Shown here: positions 25,769-37,322 of the stretch, piece by piece | Numbering within the stretch: the first letter of the stretch is position 1 | Layout: the number at the start of each line of letters is the position of its first letter | Assembly: GCA_009741485.1 (NCBI GenBank) | Contig: CM019216.1 | Location: forward strand, 25,448,947 to 25,512,946 | Reading direction: 5' to 3' | DNA: 64,000 nucleotides | From: Malurus cyaneus samueli | Lineage: Eukaryota; Chordata; Aves; Passeriformes; Maluridae | Translations under genes and position numbers: made by a program | The notes under the pieces: model-generated | The model's database searches: none | What the model was told of the DNA's origin: nothing | Seen by the model: only the letters and a program-made list of their open reading frames with translations

Positions 25769-26580
25769 GCACTGCTACTTGTACGCAAAAAATCTGTCAC
25801 CCTTTCAATCCTTTGTACAAATTACTGTTTAGTGGCAGTGATAAAAATCCGTATTTCAATGGAAGAAAAATCTGCCAACGTATTAGCTCACTTTTATGAC
25901 TGTTTGAAAGTCATTACAAATCTGTCTAAAAGAAGTTGTAAACATTGGACTTTATTTGACTTCTAAAAGGTAAGATGCTAAAAATTTAGCATTGAAAGAT
26001 GAAGTGTAAATTTCAATGCATTTGTTTATTAATTTGGTCAGGTCTTAATGTTTATAGGTGTGATTCAATTACCTGATTTTGTACTAAAATCTTTAAACCA
26101 TGTCTCATAGATATTCTATTTCAGCATAAACACTCAAGGTAATTTCCCTAATAATTAAGTCTAATAAATATTCCAGCTTCAGTTTTTAAATTATTCCCGA
26201 GTTTGAAATGTTATTTGATTTTTAACATCAAATAGTTCATACATGATATGATGAAAAAAGGCAAGACAAATTCTAAAACAAAGCTATTGAATTTTTCCTC
26301 AGTAATTAGGAGAGTAAATTTTTAAATACTATCTAATTTTGAAACAACTGTGGAAAAGGAGGGTGAAAATGATTTCTCCCTTCAGGCTTTGGAATTAAGC
26401 ATAATGCAAAATATTCTGTCTCATAAACTAATAGTTCTAATAATTTATTTATTGAAAGAATCATAGTTGTAGCTGGAATACAACTTTTTTTTATTACCAC
26501 TGTTGAAACTTGCTTCAGTGAAACAGAGCAGATAATATTTCAATATATTTCAATAGTAATGTTTTTGATGAACAAGAAGC
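25769..26580. other. Unique AT-rich DNA, no gene seen
   Basis: AT-rich sequence with a small duplication (atatttcaat twice near 26537-26556). Nothing else recognised. Confidence 0.5.
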
Positions 26581-26589
26581 TTTTCTGAA

Positions 26590-27130
26590 ACAGTGGAAAG
26601 TTGCTCGGACAGTCGTGGTATTGGTGCAGGAATTTTCTTCTCTCAACATTGGTGCAAAACTAAATTTTAATACTCATAATATATTTTGTTTAGGCTGGTT
26701 TGTAACGGCCTTAACAGCCAATAAGCAGACAGCCATTTCCAAATTTCAGGAGAAATCTCCTTGTATCCTGAAGTCATGACAAAAATCTAACTGCAGAAGA
26801 ATGGATATCTCATCCAGTGTATATAATTCAGGCCATTCTGCTGTATCAGAAATATCCTAAAGTCACACTAACAGGGTATCAAATCATTTGGAATGCCATG
26901 TGACATAAAGAAAATGGAAAAATCTGGAGCATTTCATGCAATGACAAAGCAATGCTGATTTTCCCTGGCATTATTTGTTCATTGCTTGTCACATTATTCT
27001 ACCATGCTTTCATCTCCCCTATGTGATTATTCCCTGTTATTAAATAGCTAAACAAAAATCACTCAAGTGTTTGCTATTCATTACACTATGACATTAAAAG
27101 CAACTTTTGTCCAAAAAAAAAGCAAGATAA
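26590..27130. promoter_or_regulatory. Candidate conserved non-coding element
   Basis: This is a long repeat-free block of balanced composition. It includes ctggtttgtaacggccttaacagcc near 26698, aggccattctgctgtatcag near 26833 and cactcaagtgtttgc near 27061. An NKX2-type CAAGTG core sits in the last of these. The texture resembles conserved non-exonic sequence of a gene desert, but no alignment is available. Confidence 0.2.
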
Positions 27131-27572
27131 ATGAAACTATTGATTATAACAGTCTAAGTGATGTTGCCAGTGATCATTCAGTAGTGTATCTGTTACTTAA
27201 GACTAATTTCAAGAAGTCCAAGTGACCACAGACAAGCACCAAACTCACAAAAGTGCTAATTTTCCACTATATTAAAAGCATTGGATAATATCAACCTTAC
27301 AAAGTACAAAAGCACATCCTAACAGCTGCCCTCCTATGCCATACTTGCACCAGCTGTGTAGCAGCTGTTGGCATCTGCTCACTGCACCTGCTTTTAGTTA
27401 CTTTATTCAGAGGATGGCTGGTATGTTTCAGTTGTAACTGAATCTTTGGCCAGAAATGCTGTATTTTGAGTATGTTTTCTTCTTTCTCTTAGACTTGAAA
27501 ATTCCCTGTTTACATTTTGAAATTAAAATTACTAGTATTTAATAAAAGTGATTTAATAAAGATGTGTGATAT
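27131..27572. other. Unique DNA, no gene seen
   Basis: Non-coding sequence. An inverted motif 'ccagctgtgtagcagctg' lies near 27350. No element recognised. Confidence 0.5.
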
Positions 27573-27645
27573 TGCTGCCCACAGCAAGGGGGTTGGACTA
27601 GGCCATCTATAAAGCTCATTCTGACCAAAATCATTCCATGAGTCT
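27573..27645 (+). mobile_element. CR1 LINE 3' terminal scrap
   Basis: The segment 'gcaagggggttggactaggcc' followed by 'atctataaagctcattctgacc' and 'tcattccatgagtct' matches the CR1 3' end. The consensus there is a ggttggactagatgatct type followed by a cattctatgattct type. Only about 70 bases remain. Confidence 0.75.
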
Positions 27646-28600
27646 AGGACTTTAATATGCCTTGGATATGTAGGACTCTTTCTAATGCTTGCATATTTTA
27701 CCCAGGTATATTCATACTGCCATTTAATGCTATCTTAAAACACTTAGGTTCATCTTGAGGAGCAGAGGTCTTCTCCTGGGTGAGCTCAGCTGAATGATTT
27801 CACACATTCTTTTTCTTCTGCTTCATGCCACTCCAGTGTTACAGTGTCCTCATCAGAAAGAAAAACTTAATTCTGATGAAGCATTTTTGAGAAACCTTGT
27901 ATTGCAGACAGAGAGATGATATCAAAATAAGCCAAAAATAGTAGTGTAATAAGGCAGTATTATGGTCTTTACAAAGAGCAGTTTTCTCTATACCAGTCTG
28001 ATTGTAATCTCTTGCTGGTGTTTGCAAAATGCAGAAAAAAAAAAGGTGCTACTCAGTAGACAATGGGCCCAATCAAGTGGAGTAAATGCATACCTAGAAC
28101 TACCTACTTCATTGTTGGGTTCAATGCATTATTGATTGAAGCACTGTATTTTGACAAACCCTCATGATGATATATTTAAAACAAAGATCTGCCAACTGCT
28201 ACAGAACATTTATTTTAGAATCAACACAATGCAGTTTATTTTAATGTCCATAGCTATAGCTGCTGAAGTGGGAGAGAAAAAGTATTCAGCTGCTTAGGAT
28301 TCTTTCTAAAGATCATATGAAGGCCGAGGCACTTGCCTAGGACAGGCACAGTAAAATGCAAGTGCACCAGACCCACTTCATTATTCTGCAGAGAAGTTAT
28401 GTGGTTACTTTAGGTTCTGGGCATTGCAAAAGGAAACCTGCATCTGACCTCATGTCCATCTCCAGCAGAGCAGATAGGGCAGTTTCAGATACTATGTGAT
28501 AAAAGCAGGTGGCTGAAGATAATTGTTCTTTAGGCTGAACTGATGAGCAAACTACTTATTGGATTAAGCCTGAGAAGGAGCTAAATGTGGCTCTCAAGTC
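27646..28600. other. Unique DNA, no gene seen
   Basis: No recognisable gene or repeat. Part of it (28320-28520) is compositionally more complex than the neighbouring AT-rich DNA. Confidence 0.5.
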
Positions 28601-28609
28601 AAGAGGCAA

Positions 28610-28750
28610 AAAAATCCTCAACGTGACCTCAGGAAAGTCACTTAACCTTTCTGAGTCTCAGATTTTCCAATTACTTCCACTGTCATTTGTTCTATGCATT
28701 GAATATAACAGCAAATGATGATGATAGTTCACTGAGTATATTGGAGTTTT
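28610..28750 (+). mobile_element. MIR-like SINE core (ancient)
   Basis: The stretch from 28620 to about 28672 matches the MIR core: 'gtgacctcaggaaagt', then tcacttaacctttctgag, then 'tctcagattttcc'. The consensus has GTGACCTTGGGCAAG, TCACTTAACCTCTCTGAG and CCTCAGTTTCC at those places. The following 'caaatgatgatgatagttcactgag' may correspond to the AAATGGGGATAATAATAGTACCT segment after a small insertion. MIR-type SINEs are old amniote elements and survive in birds only as scattered relics. Confidence 0.7.
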
Positions 28751-29530
28751 AAATAATTAATGTTATCAAACTTTTGAACTCATCAAGGAGGAAATAGGTC
28801 AATCAATCAGGATCATATAGGTTGACATTCCCAGCACATTGTCAGTCCTGCTTTTTTTTTCCCCCCCACAGAGAATACTGAATAGCAACTTTTTATTGGA
28901 AAAGTATATTGTTGTTTGCGGACCCTGCTGGAAATGCTTCCCGTGCATACCCCCCGGGTTTAAATGCAGAGCTGAAAGTTTTATATTGAAATAATTTCAT
29001 TTTTTTCACTGCATCAGCAACACTACTTTCATTCAACTGATAAAAAGAGTAGTTGGTCTACACATATATTCATCTGCATTTTTATAGTTGGTTTGTGCTT
29101 TGTTTTATTATAATATTATGTCATACACAATGGAAAAAATCCCAGGCAAACACCCCATGTAATTAACAAGAGGGACATTATAAAAGAAAAAATAAAACCA
29201 TTAAATTTGGGTAATTGTATTCAGTTACAGTATCTGAAAAATTACCTCTCTGCATTTTGTGTATAAAGTTTCCTATTCTAGACACTACGTTTCCTCAGTT
29301 TCATCATTCAGATGGGAAGTGTATGATTTAATATATTATTTAAACATAATTTTCAAAGGAAAATATTTGTGCCAGTTGTGTGGCTTTTTCTTTATTAAGA
29401 GAGCAAACACAAAACACATTGAATGAAGTCTGATGCTCAATTCTGACTGTTTTTTCCAATGATTTTGAATATATTTCAGGTGTCAAGAGAAAAGAAACAG
29501 GAAAAAAAACCTGGATAAAGTTAGCAAAGG
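28751..29530. other. Unique AT-rich DNA, possible splice-acceptor-like site
   Basis: Holds a strong polypyrimidine tract and AG at 28851-28871 followed by a short open, Cys-rich frame (28872-28994). This is discussed in the findings. Otherwise it is AT-rich and unrecognised. Confidence 0.4.
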
Positions 29531-29570
29531 AAAATGTGAAGAAAATGTGAAGAAAATATGAAGAAAATGA
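29531..29570. repeat. 11-bp tandem repeat (aaaatgtgaag), 3.5 copies
   Basis: Two perfect units (29531-29541 and 29542-29552), one with a single change (29553-29563) and a partial fourth. Confidence 0.9.
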
Positions 29571-30990
29571 ACATATTTTTAATGAAATTTTAGGATAATC
29601 TCAGCTTTTGATAAGGTCTTCTAACCATGAGGAAAACATTAAACAATATAGAACAGAAAAAGGGGACAAAATATCAATCTACCTTTTTCTTGAAGTTTTC
29701 TTTTTGCATGGTTATTTCTGTTTCTTTATCTTCCCCTTAACAGCCATGTAATTACTGATACTATGCTACCAAAACAGAAAATCTTAACACAATTACAGTT
29801 AGACTGTTTCGGTAAATACACTGCTTACAGTATCCATAATGAACCTAATAGTCAGAAAACACATATATCCTTAAATCCTAGATTAGTATATAAGAGCTGA
29901 TCCAAAATAAAGATAAATCCCAAACCATGTAACATCAGGGGATTTTGTTTTATATGGAAATTAAATCAGGGGATGGTGTGAAACTACACACAGTGGCTCA
30001 AAGTTAACTCCTATAAACACTAATTGTGTTATTTTGGAATAGATATTAGTCACCCATCGTTAAGTCAGATATATTTGTGTAGAAAATAATTCTTGCCACT
30101 ATATTCCTTGAAGTTATAAAAGGACTCAGACATCGCTGCTGTGAGAACAGGAATTATTATTCTCTGCGTTTGGAAGAGCATGTATATCAAAAACATTGTA
30201 ATAATTGTAACTGTTTAACAGCTCATACATTATAGACTGATTTCTGACACACATATATCCCATCCCATCAAACTGAATGTTATGGGACTCTCAAGGTTAA
30301 AAGGGAAATATTTATGCCAAGAGCAATCAGTCAAACACTTTAAAAATCTTTTTCTAAGTGTACACCTGGGCCCTGATGTAAGGTAAATGGAAAACTCTGC
30401 TGGACATCAGTGTTTTCTTAAAGCAAGTCACACATTAGTTTACACTAGTTGCATAAACTTTGCATTGGCATTTTTGAACAGCAACAAAAAAAATAATTCA
30501 GTAAAAGCAAACAAACACCAACAGTTAAACTGCATTGTTACAAAACCACTGATGTTGCTCAGCCAAGGAAACTGTCTCTAAAATACAGGATTCTCCCCCA
30601 AAATGGTTATGTCCCACTAAAAATAACTTTACCGGAATTGTGCAATTGCTCTAAAAGGTAAAGAAACAGGAATAGTTGACATATATTGGTTTACCTCAGC
30701 AGATTTTCCACATTAGGAATAGAAAAAGGAAAAATAATTGTACCCATGCCTGTATGCTTCTCATTGGATATTTCCAGCAAACTTGTGCCTGGGGGGAAAA
30801 AAAGACCCAAACATTTCCATGTAAAAGTCCTTTGGCAGAACCATTAGGACATGCAGAAGGGGTAGCAGTGGCTTTCCATCTCCCCAGCTGAGCAGCAGAC
30901 AGCAATGTCTCTGATCTGCTTAAAAATCTGTCAGAGATGGGCGACTGCTGGATGTTTTCTTAATTTCACTTTTGCACATGGACTCTGGAA
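29571..30990. other. Unique DNA, no gene seen
   Basis: AT-rich in the first part. The patch 30740-30920 is more balanced in composition, with 70-codon frames on both strands but no recognisable domain. Confidence 0.5.
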
Positions 30991-31019
30991 ACTCAGTTTA
31001 TTAGTAATCTTAATTCTTT

Positions 31020-31420
31020 ATGGTGTGAAATGGGGTAGTTGAGGGGTATCAGGTGTTCATTAACAGCCAAAATAAGATTCTATAACCCAGGGAGAATGTT
31101 TCCAATTGCTTTTGATCCTTTAAAACAAAGCCTCTAATTGCTTTGTTGTTATTGTATTTACTGTATCTATTTTTATGGTAGTGTAGTTGGCAGATTAATT
31201 TGCATGCAATTATTATCTTCTATCAAAGAGTATTAATTTTGAATCGGTGAATAATTTTTAAGTAAAACGCTTACTGTGGGAGCTGATCAAGCCTAAAAAT
31301 TTCAAAACTAATAATACGTTTTTCCCATAATTTTAAAAAACATGCTTTTAAACTGTGCTATCATGCCTTATAGTCCTGTAAGCCCCCTAGAAGTTTATTA
31401 TCTTCAGAATAGATGCAAAC
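31020..31420. promoter_or_regulatory. Candidate regulatory element with TCF/SOX, octamer and homeodomain-like sites
   Basis: The block contains an inverted pair of HMG-box-type sites, aacaaag (31124-31130) and ctttgtt (31141-31147), around a 10-base spacer with ctaattg. A perfect octamer ATTTGCAT lies at 31198-31205, overlapping the 10-bp palindrome TTGCATGCAA (31200-31209). A TCF/LEF-like atcaaag lies at 31222-31228, and several ATTA cores are present. There are no simple repeats or transposon signatures. Motif clustering of this kind is typical of developmental enhancers, but short motifs in AT-rich DNA also occur by chance. Confidence 0.3.
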
Positions 31421-32951
31421 AACTGGAAAGTGGCTGACAAACAAAACCATTAACCCAATTTTTCCATTTACTTAGAGAATTCAGGAACAGGTGCTGTAAC
31501 ACAAGCCCTCATTAAACAGCTGTTTGTTCCATTTCCAGTAACAGTATACACCTCATTCCGTCATCTCAGAATTGAGTATGCCACTATTATGCAATTTAGT
31601 GTAATTTAGGGAATAAATTACCATCTTCTTTGAAAAACTTCAGTCTAAACTGGAATAGACATTCAATGTGAACATGACAAGTAAGAGCCTGGTCAGATTC
31701 TGATGTGTTTGCACAGTAAGTTGTTTACAAATTCCAAGAGGTATCTAGTTATATCACTGAGGTTGCTTCATCTTTTTTGTTGAAAATTATAATTAAAATA
31801 TATTTTGAAATTTTCTTTGTTGAGTATACTTTTTCATCCTCTGTAAGATATACTGTAGCCTGTAAAAGAAATGGCCTGAGGAATCCAGACTACAGCATGA
31901 TAATGAAAGATATTCTACACTTATTTTAAGGCAGACCTACATATTTTTTTAATTTGTGTTTTTCCTCTTTTACTAGTAATATATTGTTGTTATAGTACTT
32001 CTAGTGGCCAAAAAAACTCCATCTAATTTACACAACCTCGTAATAGAATTTTCACTTAAAAATATTTTATAACACTGTTAAAATGAACAGAGAACAAGAC
32101 CAATACATACATGGTCGGGGGAAAAAAAACAAACAAAGTAAACAACCAAAAAACAAACAAAAACAAGTGGAAAGAACTTTCTATTTAGTCCATAATAGTT
32201 ACATAATAATGAGAATCAGTAGTTTGTGTCAACTCACTAATACAGATAAAGCTCCATTTCTAAAGGCCTCCTGCCTATAGTAGACAACTCTAAAATATAT
32301 TTGCAGATACTGGCTGCTTACAATTGCTTTTTGTTAGACTAAATGCTGACAGGGGAAGAAGAAAAGTGATAAAATCATCAGGCAGAAAGAAACAAATGTA
32401 ATTTATTTATAAAGAAAATATAAACATGAAGCCCATATTGGATTAAATATTTGATCATATCACAAATAAATATTATACTAGATAGATGATGCACAACAAC
32501 ATTAGTCTCCTGCTGCACATAACCTCTGGGCACTTTGCTATTACAAAGAGTATTAACCATTTTTCTACTCTGGAGTTTCTTATTTTCTCTAAATATATTT
32601 TGACAATAGCTGGAATGATACCAGTGACATAGCAAGGGCCAAAAATTTGTTTCCTTCATAGTTTTCAGTTTTATTGGATGGATCACACTCGGAAACTTGC
32701 TATGTACAAAAGAGAACAAATAATACATATGAAGCTAGGAATTTTCTGCTAGTCCTATTAATGTTTTAATAGTTTCATTAAAATATAGTAAATGGATATT
32801 GCTGGCCCACTTGGGGACAATAAAAATCACGGTGAAATTTACAGTAAACAAGTCTCAAGAACATAAGGATTACAAATGCTACAATGAAACCAAGCCAAAC
32901 CAAACCAAATCAAAGGAAAAAATCTCCTGTTAGCAGGTACACATTTTCTCA
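31421..32951. other. Unique AT-rich DNA, no gene seen
   Basis: Part of 31440-31620 continues the repeat-free, conserved-looking texture. A-rich CAAA patches lie at 32118-32165 and 32889-32925. A 116-codon minus-strand frame at 32378-32728 has no recognisable motif and is probably chance. Confidence 0.5.
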
Positions 32952-33170
32952 TGTGGGACACCCCCCAGCCTTCCCTATCTCCAGTCCCACAGGACTATGG
33001 TTTGTCAGGCAGTGACTGCAGTGGGTGGGGGTGTCATCCCTCTGTTGCCCCCAGAGATGAAGCCAGAGCTGGGGGTGACAGAGCTGGTGTCAAATCAGTG
33101 CCCCTGAGTTCAGATCATGGAGAAGCTGGTCCCTACACTGCTGGGTCAGTGTCCAGCCAGGGGCCTCCTA
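32952..33170 (+). repeat. GC-rich interspersed repeat, copy A (unclassified)
   Basis: A sharply GC-richer island. It shares with copy B (38.4 kb) the anchor c-atggtttgtcaggc-gtgac, then ggtgtca-ccc, cagag-tgaagc, catgg-gaag, and ctgggtcagtg-ccagc, all in the same order and spacing. A 75-codon open frame spans it but is not conserved between copies. It is probably derived from a retroviral LTR or another retroelement, but I cannot name the family. Confidence 0.65.
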
Positions 33171-34540
33171 ACAACTAAATCCTACTCATAAAATAACGGC
33201 ACAGAGGTGTTTTTTTTATAAAATACTAAATGTAGAAGATAGATAAACACATATCTGACTTGAATAGGAACATTAATCTTCTCTTCTTACAAAAAAGAAA
33301 AAAAAAAAAAAAAATCAGTACCTCTAATACTGATAAAATGCAATTTCATTTTCTCCTAGTTTTGCTTCCTGCCAAAGGTTTCATCATTCAGTGATACACT
33401 GTCTCCTGGTACATTGGTCTTTAAATTTACCTATAACCCACATATAAAAGTAACATGATAAACTGTAAGTTTTATTAGTTGAATTAATCTGATAATTACC
33501 TGGTGACAATTTTTATGCATTCATTCATCATTTTCTCTAGCTCTATTCAAAGATATGTAGGAAAAGATATGAGCTTGCTTTTAAAAACACCGACCACATT
33601 TCCATGAGGTTGCTAGGGAAGATTTCAATATAAATTTTTTTCCAGGTTTCAATTCCTGCAGGACTGGGCATACAAGACATAACAGAAATCTGGAGAAAAC
33701 TGTACTATCCACCCAAGAATTGTGCACAGATCCAGGCTCACGCAGCCAGAAAGAGAGGTTGTGGAGATCTTCTCCATGTGATCTGATTGTTAGAGATCCC
33801 ACAGAAGACTATTGGTACAAAATGTTCCTCAGTCAGCTTTGCCCAGTTCTGACAGTCAGGGCAGGATGTGTGGTACCTTTTTCCCCCATGCTACTCATGG
33901 CAACAGCAGCTTGTGTGAGACCTGTGAGATTGTCTGCATTAAACACCACACAGGTCATTGGCATTCAGCCTTTTGATGATTGTTGTGTTTTGTGATGCAG
34001 GCTTTGCATTACTGTGCTCAAAGTGACTGCTAGTTACCTCTACACTGTTATTCGAACTGGTGTATAGACATAAAGATACAGCAAAATACAAAATTGTTAC
34101 TCTTTTGTGTGGTAAAAATCACACCCTTTTCTTAGAAGTCAACCTATGGCTTCATTTTTATATGCCTGATCTACAAAAGGAAGCTATGAAAGATAATTGT
34201 AGCTCCATTCTGATATTCTTATTAAGTAAAACCCTTTTTATGCAATCAATAGCCTAGGGTTTCAAGCCATGTGTGTTTTAGGTTATTAGATTATATCATT
34301 CCTATAGATGATGACTAAACAGATAATCTCTATAATCCATTAATCTAACCTCCGAAAAATGAAATGTATGTTCAAACACCGTACATGTCTTAGTGACTGC
34401 TCTACTGATATCCCAAAAGTCAATGGACTCAGATATCTTTGGTAGCTATGACTCACTCAATGGAGCTACTTTCCATAATGTCTCCTTCCTGTGGTGTTAT
34501 ACTGAATGCTGGTAAAAAAATATTTTCTCTGTTCACTGAG
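33171..34540. other. Unique DNA, no gene seen
   Basis: A run at about 33293-33314. The patch 33580-34000 is more GC-rich and contains 'agagaggttgtggagatctt', which resembles a CR1 3' segment, but the flanks do not support a firm call. The 91-codon frame there (33720-33995) has no recognisable domain. Confidence 0.45.
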
Positions 34541-34549
34541 AAGAGGCTA

Positions 34550-34910
34550 ACAGTCTTCTGAACTGCAGCTCACATTTATTAGCAGCAGCAAACTCATTCT
34601 GCCTAATAACAAGTGTCTCTCATTTATTCCCACACGGCTGGCAATGGCAGTTGACATAAATAGGAATTGCCTCTACTTTAAATGTCAGCTGAATGTGGGC
34701 TTAGAAGAGCATAGATATCCATTACTGTACTAAGAATATCTACAAAAACACATATCTGATGCTGAGAAAAAAAAAAGGGCTAATTTTTAATTAGTGCCTC
34801 ATGAAAGCAATTAGAATGCCTACTGGGGAAAATGTAGAAAAGCTCAGTTTTGTTGTTTCATTTTATTCATGTATTTACTCTTTGTGGAATGATTATGCAA
34901 AACATCTGTT
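34550..34910. promoter_or_regulatory. Candidate conserved non-coding element
   Basis: A repeat-free block with gcctaataacaagtg, cacggctggcaatggcagttgacataaatagg near 34632, ttttaattagtgcc near 34785 and aagcaattagaatgcc near 34805. It has repeated ATTA homeodomain cores. Visual inference only. Confidence 0.22.
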
Positions 34911-36827
34911 GCACTGTGAGACACACTAGAAAGAAAAGGAGAGCATGAGAGAAGGAAATATGAAACATTTCTGGTTTTATATTTTTAGGTATTACTTTTA
35001 AAACTACTTTCAAAAAGCTCCATTCTCTCTAATATTTTCACCAATTATCTCTTAATTTGCAAATGATAGTCAGCCAGCAGCAAAAAGTACTGATGTAAAT
35101 TTAATGAATGAAATTTCTTAGCCTACAAATCAAAGGAGTGGAAAAAAACCCTCTTCATCCTCTTTTCCCTGGGACATAGTTTATATTCCCTCGGTATCTT
35201 TGAGTGAAAATTCAGTGTGATAGCTAACACTCTGGGACAAAGCTCTTTTGGGTACAGATCACCACTGGCTAAGAATTGTTTGTGTTGTGTTTTTTTTTTG
35301 TTGGATAAGAGGTCGATAATATTGACCTGTTCAGTTTATCTCTGTTGTTTAAACAGCAGATTATTCAATTTACAGTGTAAAAATGGTTTTTAGCCCTCTG
35401 AATTAAATCCAATAAAAAACTGCATCTTTTCACGTTTTTTTAAGTCCTTGTGAAACTGCAGCATTAAATTGTAAACTTTACATATAGGAACTTTTGGCCT
35501 GATTTTTCTAATCTAATGGACATTTGAGCATTTCAAAGAGGGAAAACTAAACAGAAAATACTAGTGTATTGATCTTGGCAGTCTCTTACACTTACTTTGA
35601 GCCTATGGAAATAATAGAAGATCAAACCTTCTATTTCCTATGTTCTGTACAATTTCTAAACCAATTTTTCTTTGGAGGGAACAGACTCAGAGCTTTCTGT
35701 GATTTTATGAAGGAATTATCAAAAAGCAGACAATTCATCTCAACACTACAGAGTTAATAACCTCACTTCCAGTTTGCATATTTCAGACAAACTCTTTCAA
35801 ACTTTTGCAAACTTTAACAGATTTAATGGAGGACTTTAAGACATAAAACATATAGCATTATGGAAAAAAAAATAGGGAAAATGGAAGCACTGGTTTTTAT
35901 TTACCAAATGCAAAATATATAGAAGGCAAATAAATCAATATAATACCAAGATTTATGTGCGTATGAAATAAATATTTGGGAAAACCTCATTAGAGAACTG
36001 TTAAGATGAATTTACATAGTGAGACTGTTTAAGAATAATTAAAAAGCAAGAAAAAAATTCAAAGTAAAAATAATATTATGCAACACAGATTTTTGCTCTA
36101 AAGGACTGTGCTCCTTTCTAGTATCTTTTTATATTATACCAAGAGATTCATATAGCAGCATTGATTTTTGAGGACAAATATTTGCAAAATCATCTAAAAC
36201 AAGTGGTTTGACTGGAAATATACATTGAAAAAATATGTCTTTTCAGATTTTGCTTTGACAGTTCCAACATGTCTGATAAATCAAAGTATTTATATGCAGT
36301 GCCAGATGCATTCATTAGTTTTGTTTTTTTTTTTTTAAGTTCTAGTTGAACATTCGTCTAAAACAATAACAAAAAAGTATCCAAGCAACATGATGTTTTC
36401 ATCTCTTTTTACAAAAAATGCTTCAAAATATAGTTGCTACCTTTCTAAATAAATACTTTACAGAAAAAATGCAAATAAGTCAGAATAATCATACTGAATT
36501 AATCAGAAAATGATATTTAAATATTTCATGTCAGAATTTTTTTTTATGACTATTAATTTTTTTTTTAACCTATGCATTGTATGCTTGACAATGGTGTAAG
36601 AATTCTGGTCAGCTGTATCATTTACTTTTAATATAATTTATTTTCCAACAGTTTTCCAACAGTTTTCTACTGCTTCTTTTCCAACATCATTTCCAAGTGG
36701 GACAGACAAAATGTTTTCCCATTTTATTAATACAAAAATATCATTACAGAAAGAAGGGTTTTAACAATCACAGTTAATGTGAACATATATTTGTATATTA
36801 CCTTGGTAAGCACATGAATATCTTACG

Positions 36828-36830
<3 letters not shown>
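34911..36830. other. Unique AT-rich DNA, no gene seen
   Basis: Contains an inverted pair aggtc (35310-35314) and gacct (35324-35328) and a tandem duplication ttttccaacag (about 36641-36663). Otherwise AT-rich with no element recognised. Confidence 0.5.

Positions 36831-36858
<28 letters not shown>
36831..36858. repeat. A28 homopolymer
   Basis: Twenty-eight consecutive A residues with no recognisable retroelement body upstream. Confidence 0.95.
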
Positions 36859-36862
<4 letters not shown>

Positions 36863-36973
36863 TTATAGGAGAAATTATCTTTGGCATTAGGTCTAGAAAC
36901 TTTTGCACCAAAACCTCAATTTCTAGTCATTTGCAATTAAAGCTAAACAAATAAATGCAGAAAAATGAATGTT

Positions 36974-37322
36974 AATCATAGAATTGGATCATAGAATAAT
37001 TCAGGAGGAGAGGACTTCAAGAAGTCTCTACTTCAACCTCCTGATCAAAGCAGGGTCAGCTATGAGGTCAGACCAGATTGCTGAAGGGTTTGCGTTGTCA
37101 GGTCTTGAAAACGAGGGTTGGAGACTGCACAGCCTCCAAGGACAGCCTGCTCTAGTGCTGGGCTGTGTCCACAGGGCAAAAGCTCTTCTTTACAAGACAA
37201 TCTGAACCTCTTTCTTTTCGATTGATGACCACTGTCTGTTATCTTCCTGTCAGAGCCTGGCTCTACGTTCCTGGTATTGTCAAAACCATCTTTTTTTTCA
37301 GGTTAAATAAATTCGTCATCTA
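36974..37322 (-). mobile_element. CR1 LINE 3' fragment
   Basis: The left edge atcatagaattggatcatagaat is a CR1 3' terminus in antisense. It is followed by 'caacctcctgatcaaagcagggtcagctatgaggtcagaccag', 'gtcaggtcttgaaaac', 'ggagactgcacagcctcc', 'acagcctgctctagtgc', 'tctgaacctctttcttttcg', 'gagcctggctctacgttc' and 'caggttaaataaat'. These are CR1 3' region segments in correct antisense order. Small indels and a duplicated block near 37110-37140 reflect decay. Confidence 0.92.

Noticed and set aside
33580..34000. Possible CR1 3' fragment around agagaggttgtggagatctt
   Set aside because: Only one short block resembles CR1. The flanks do not continue the CR1 order, so it was left unclassified.
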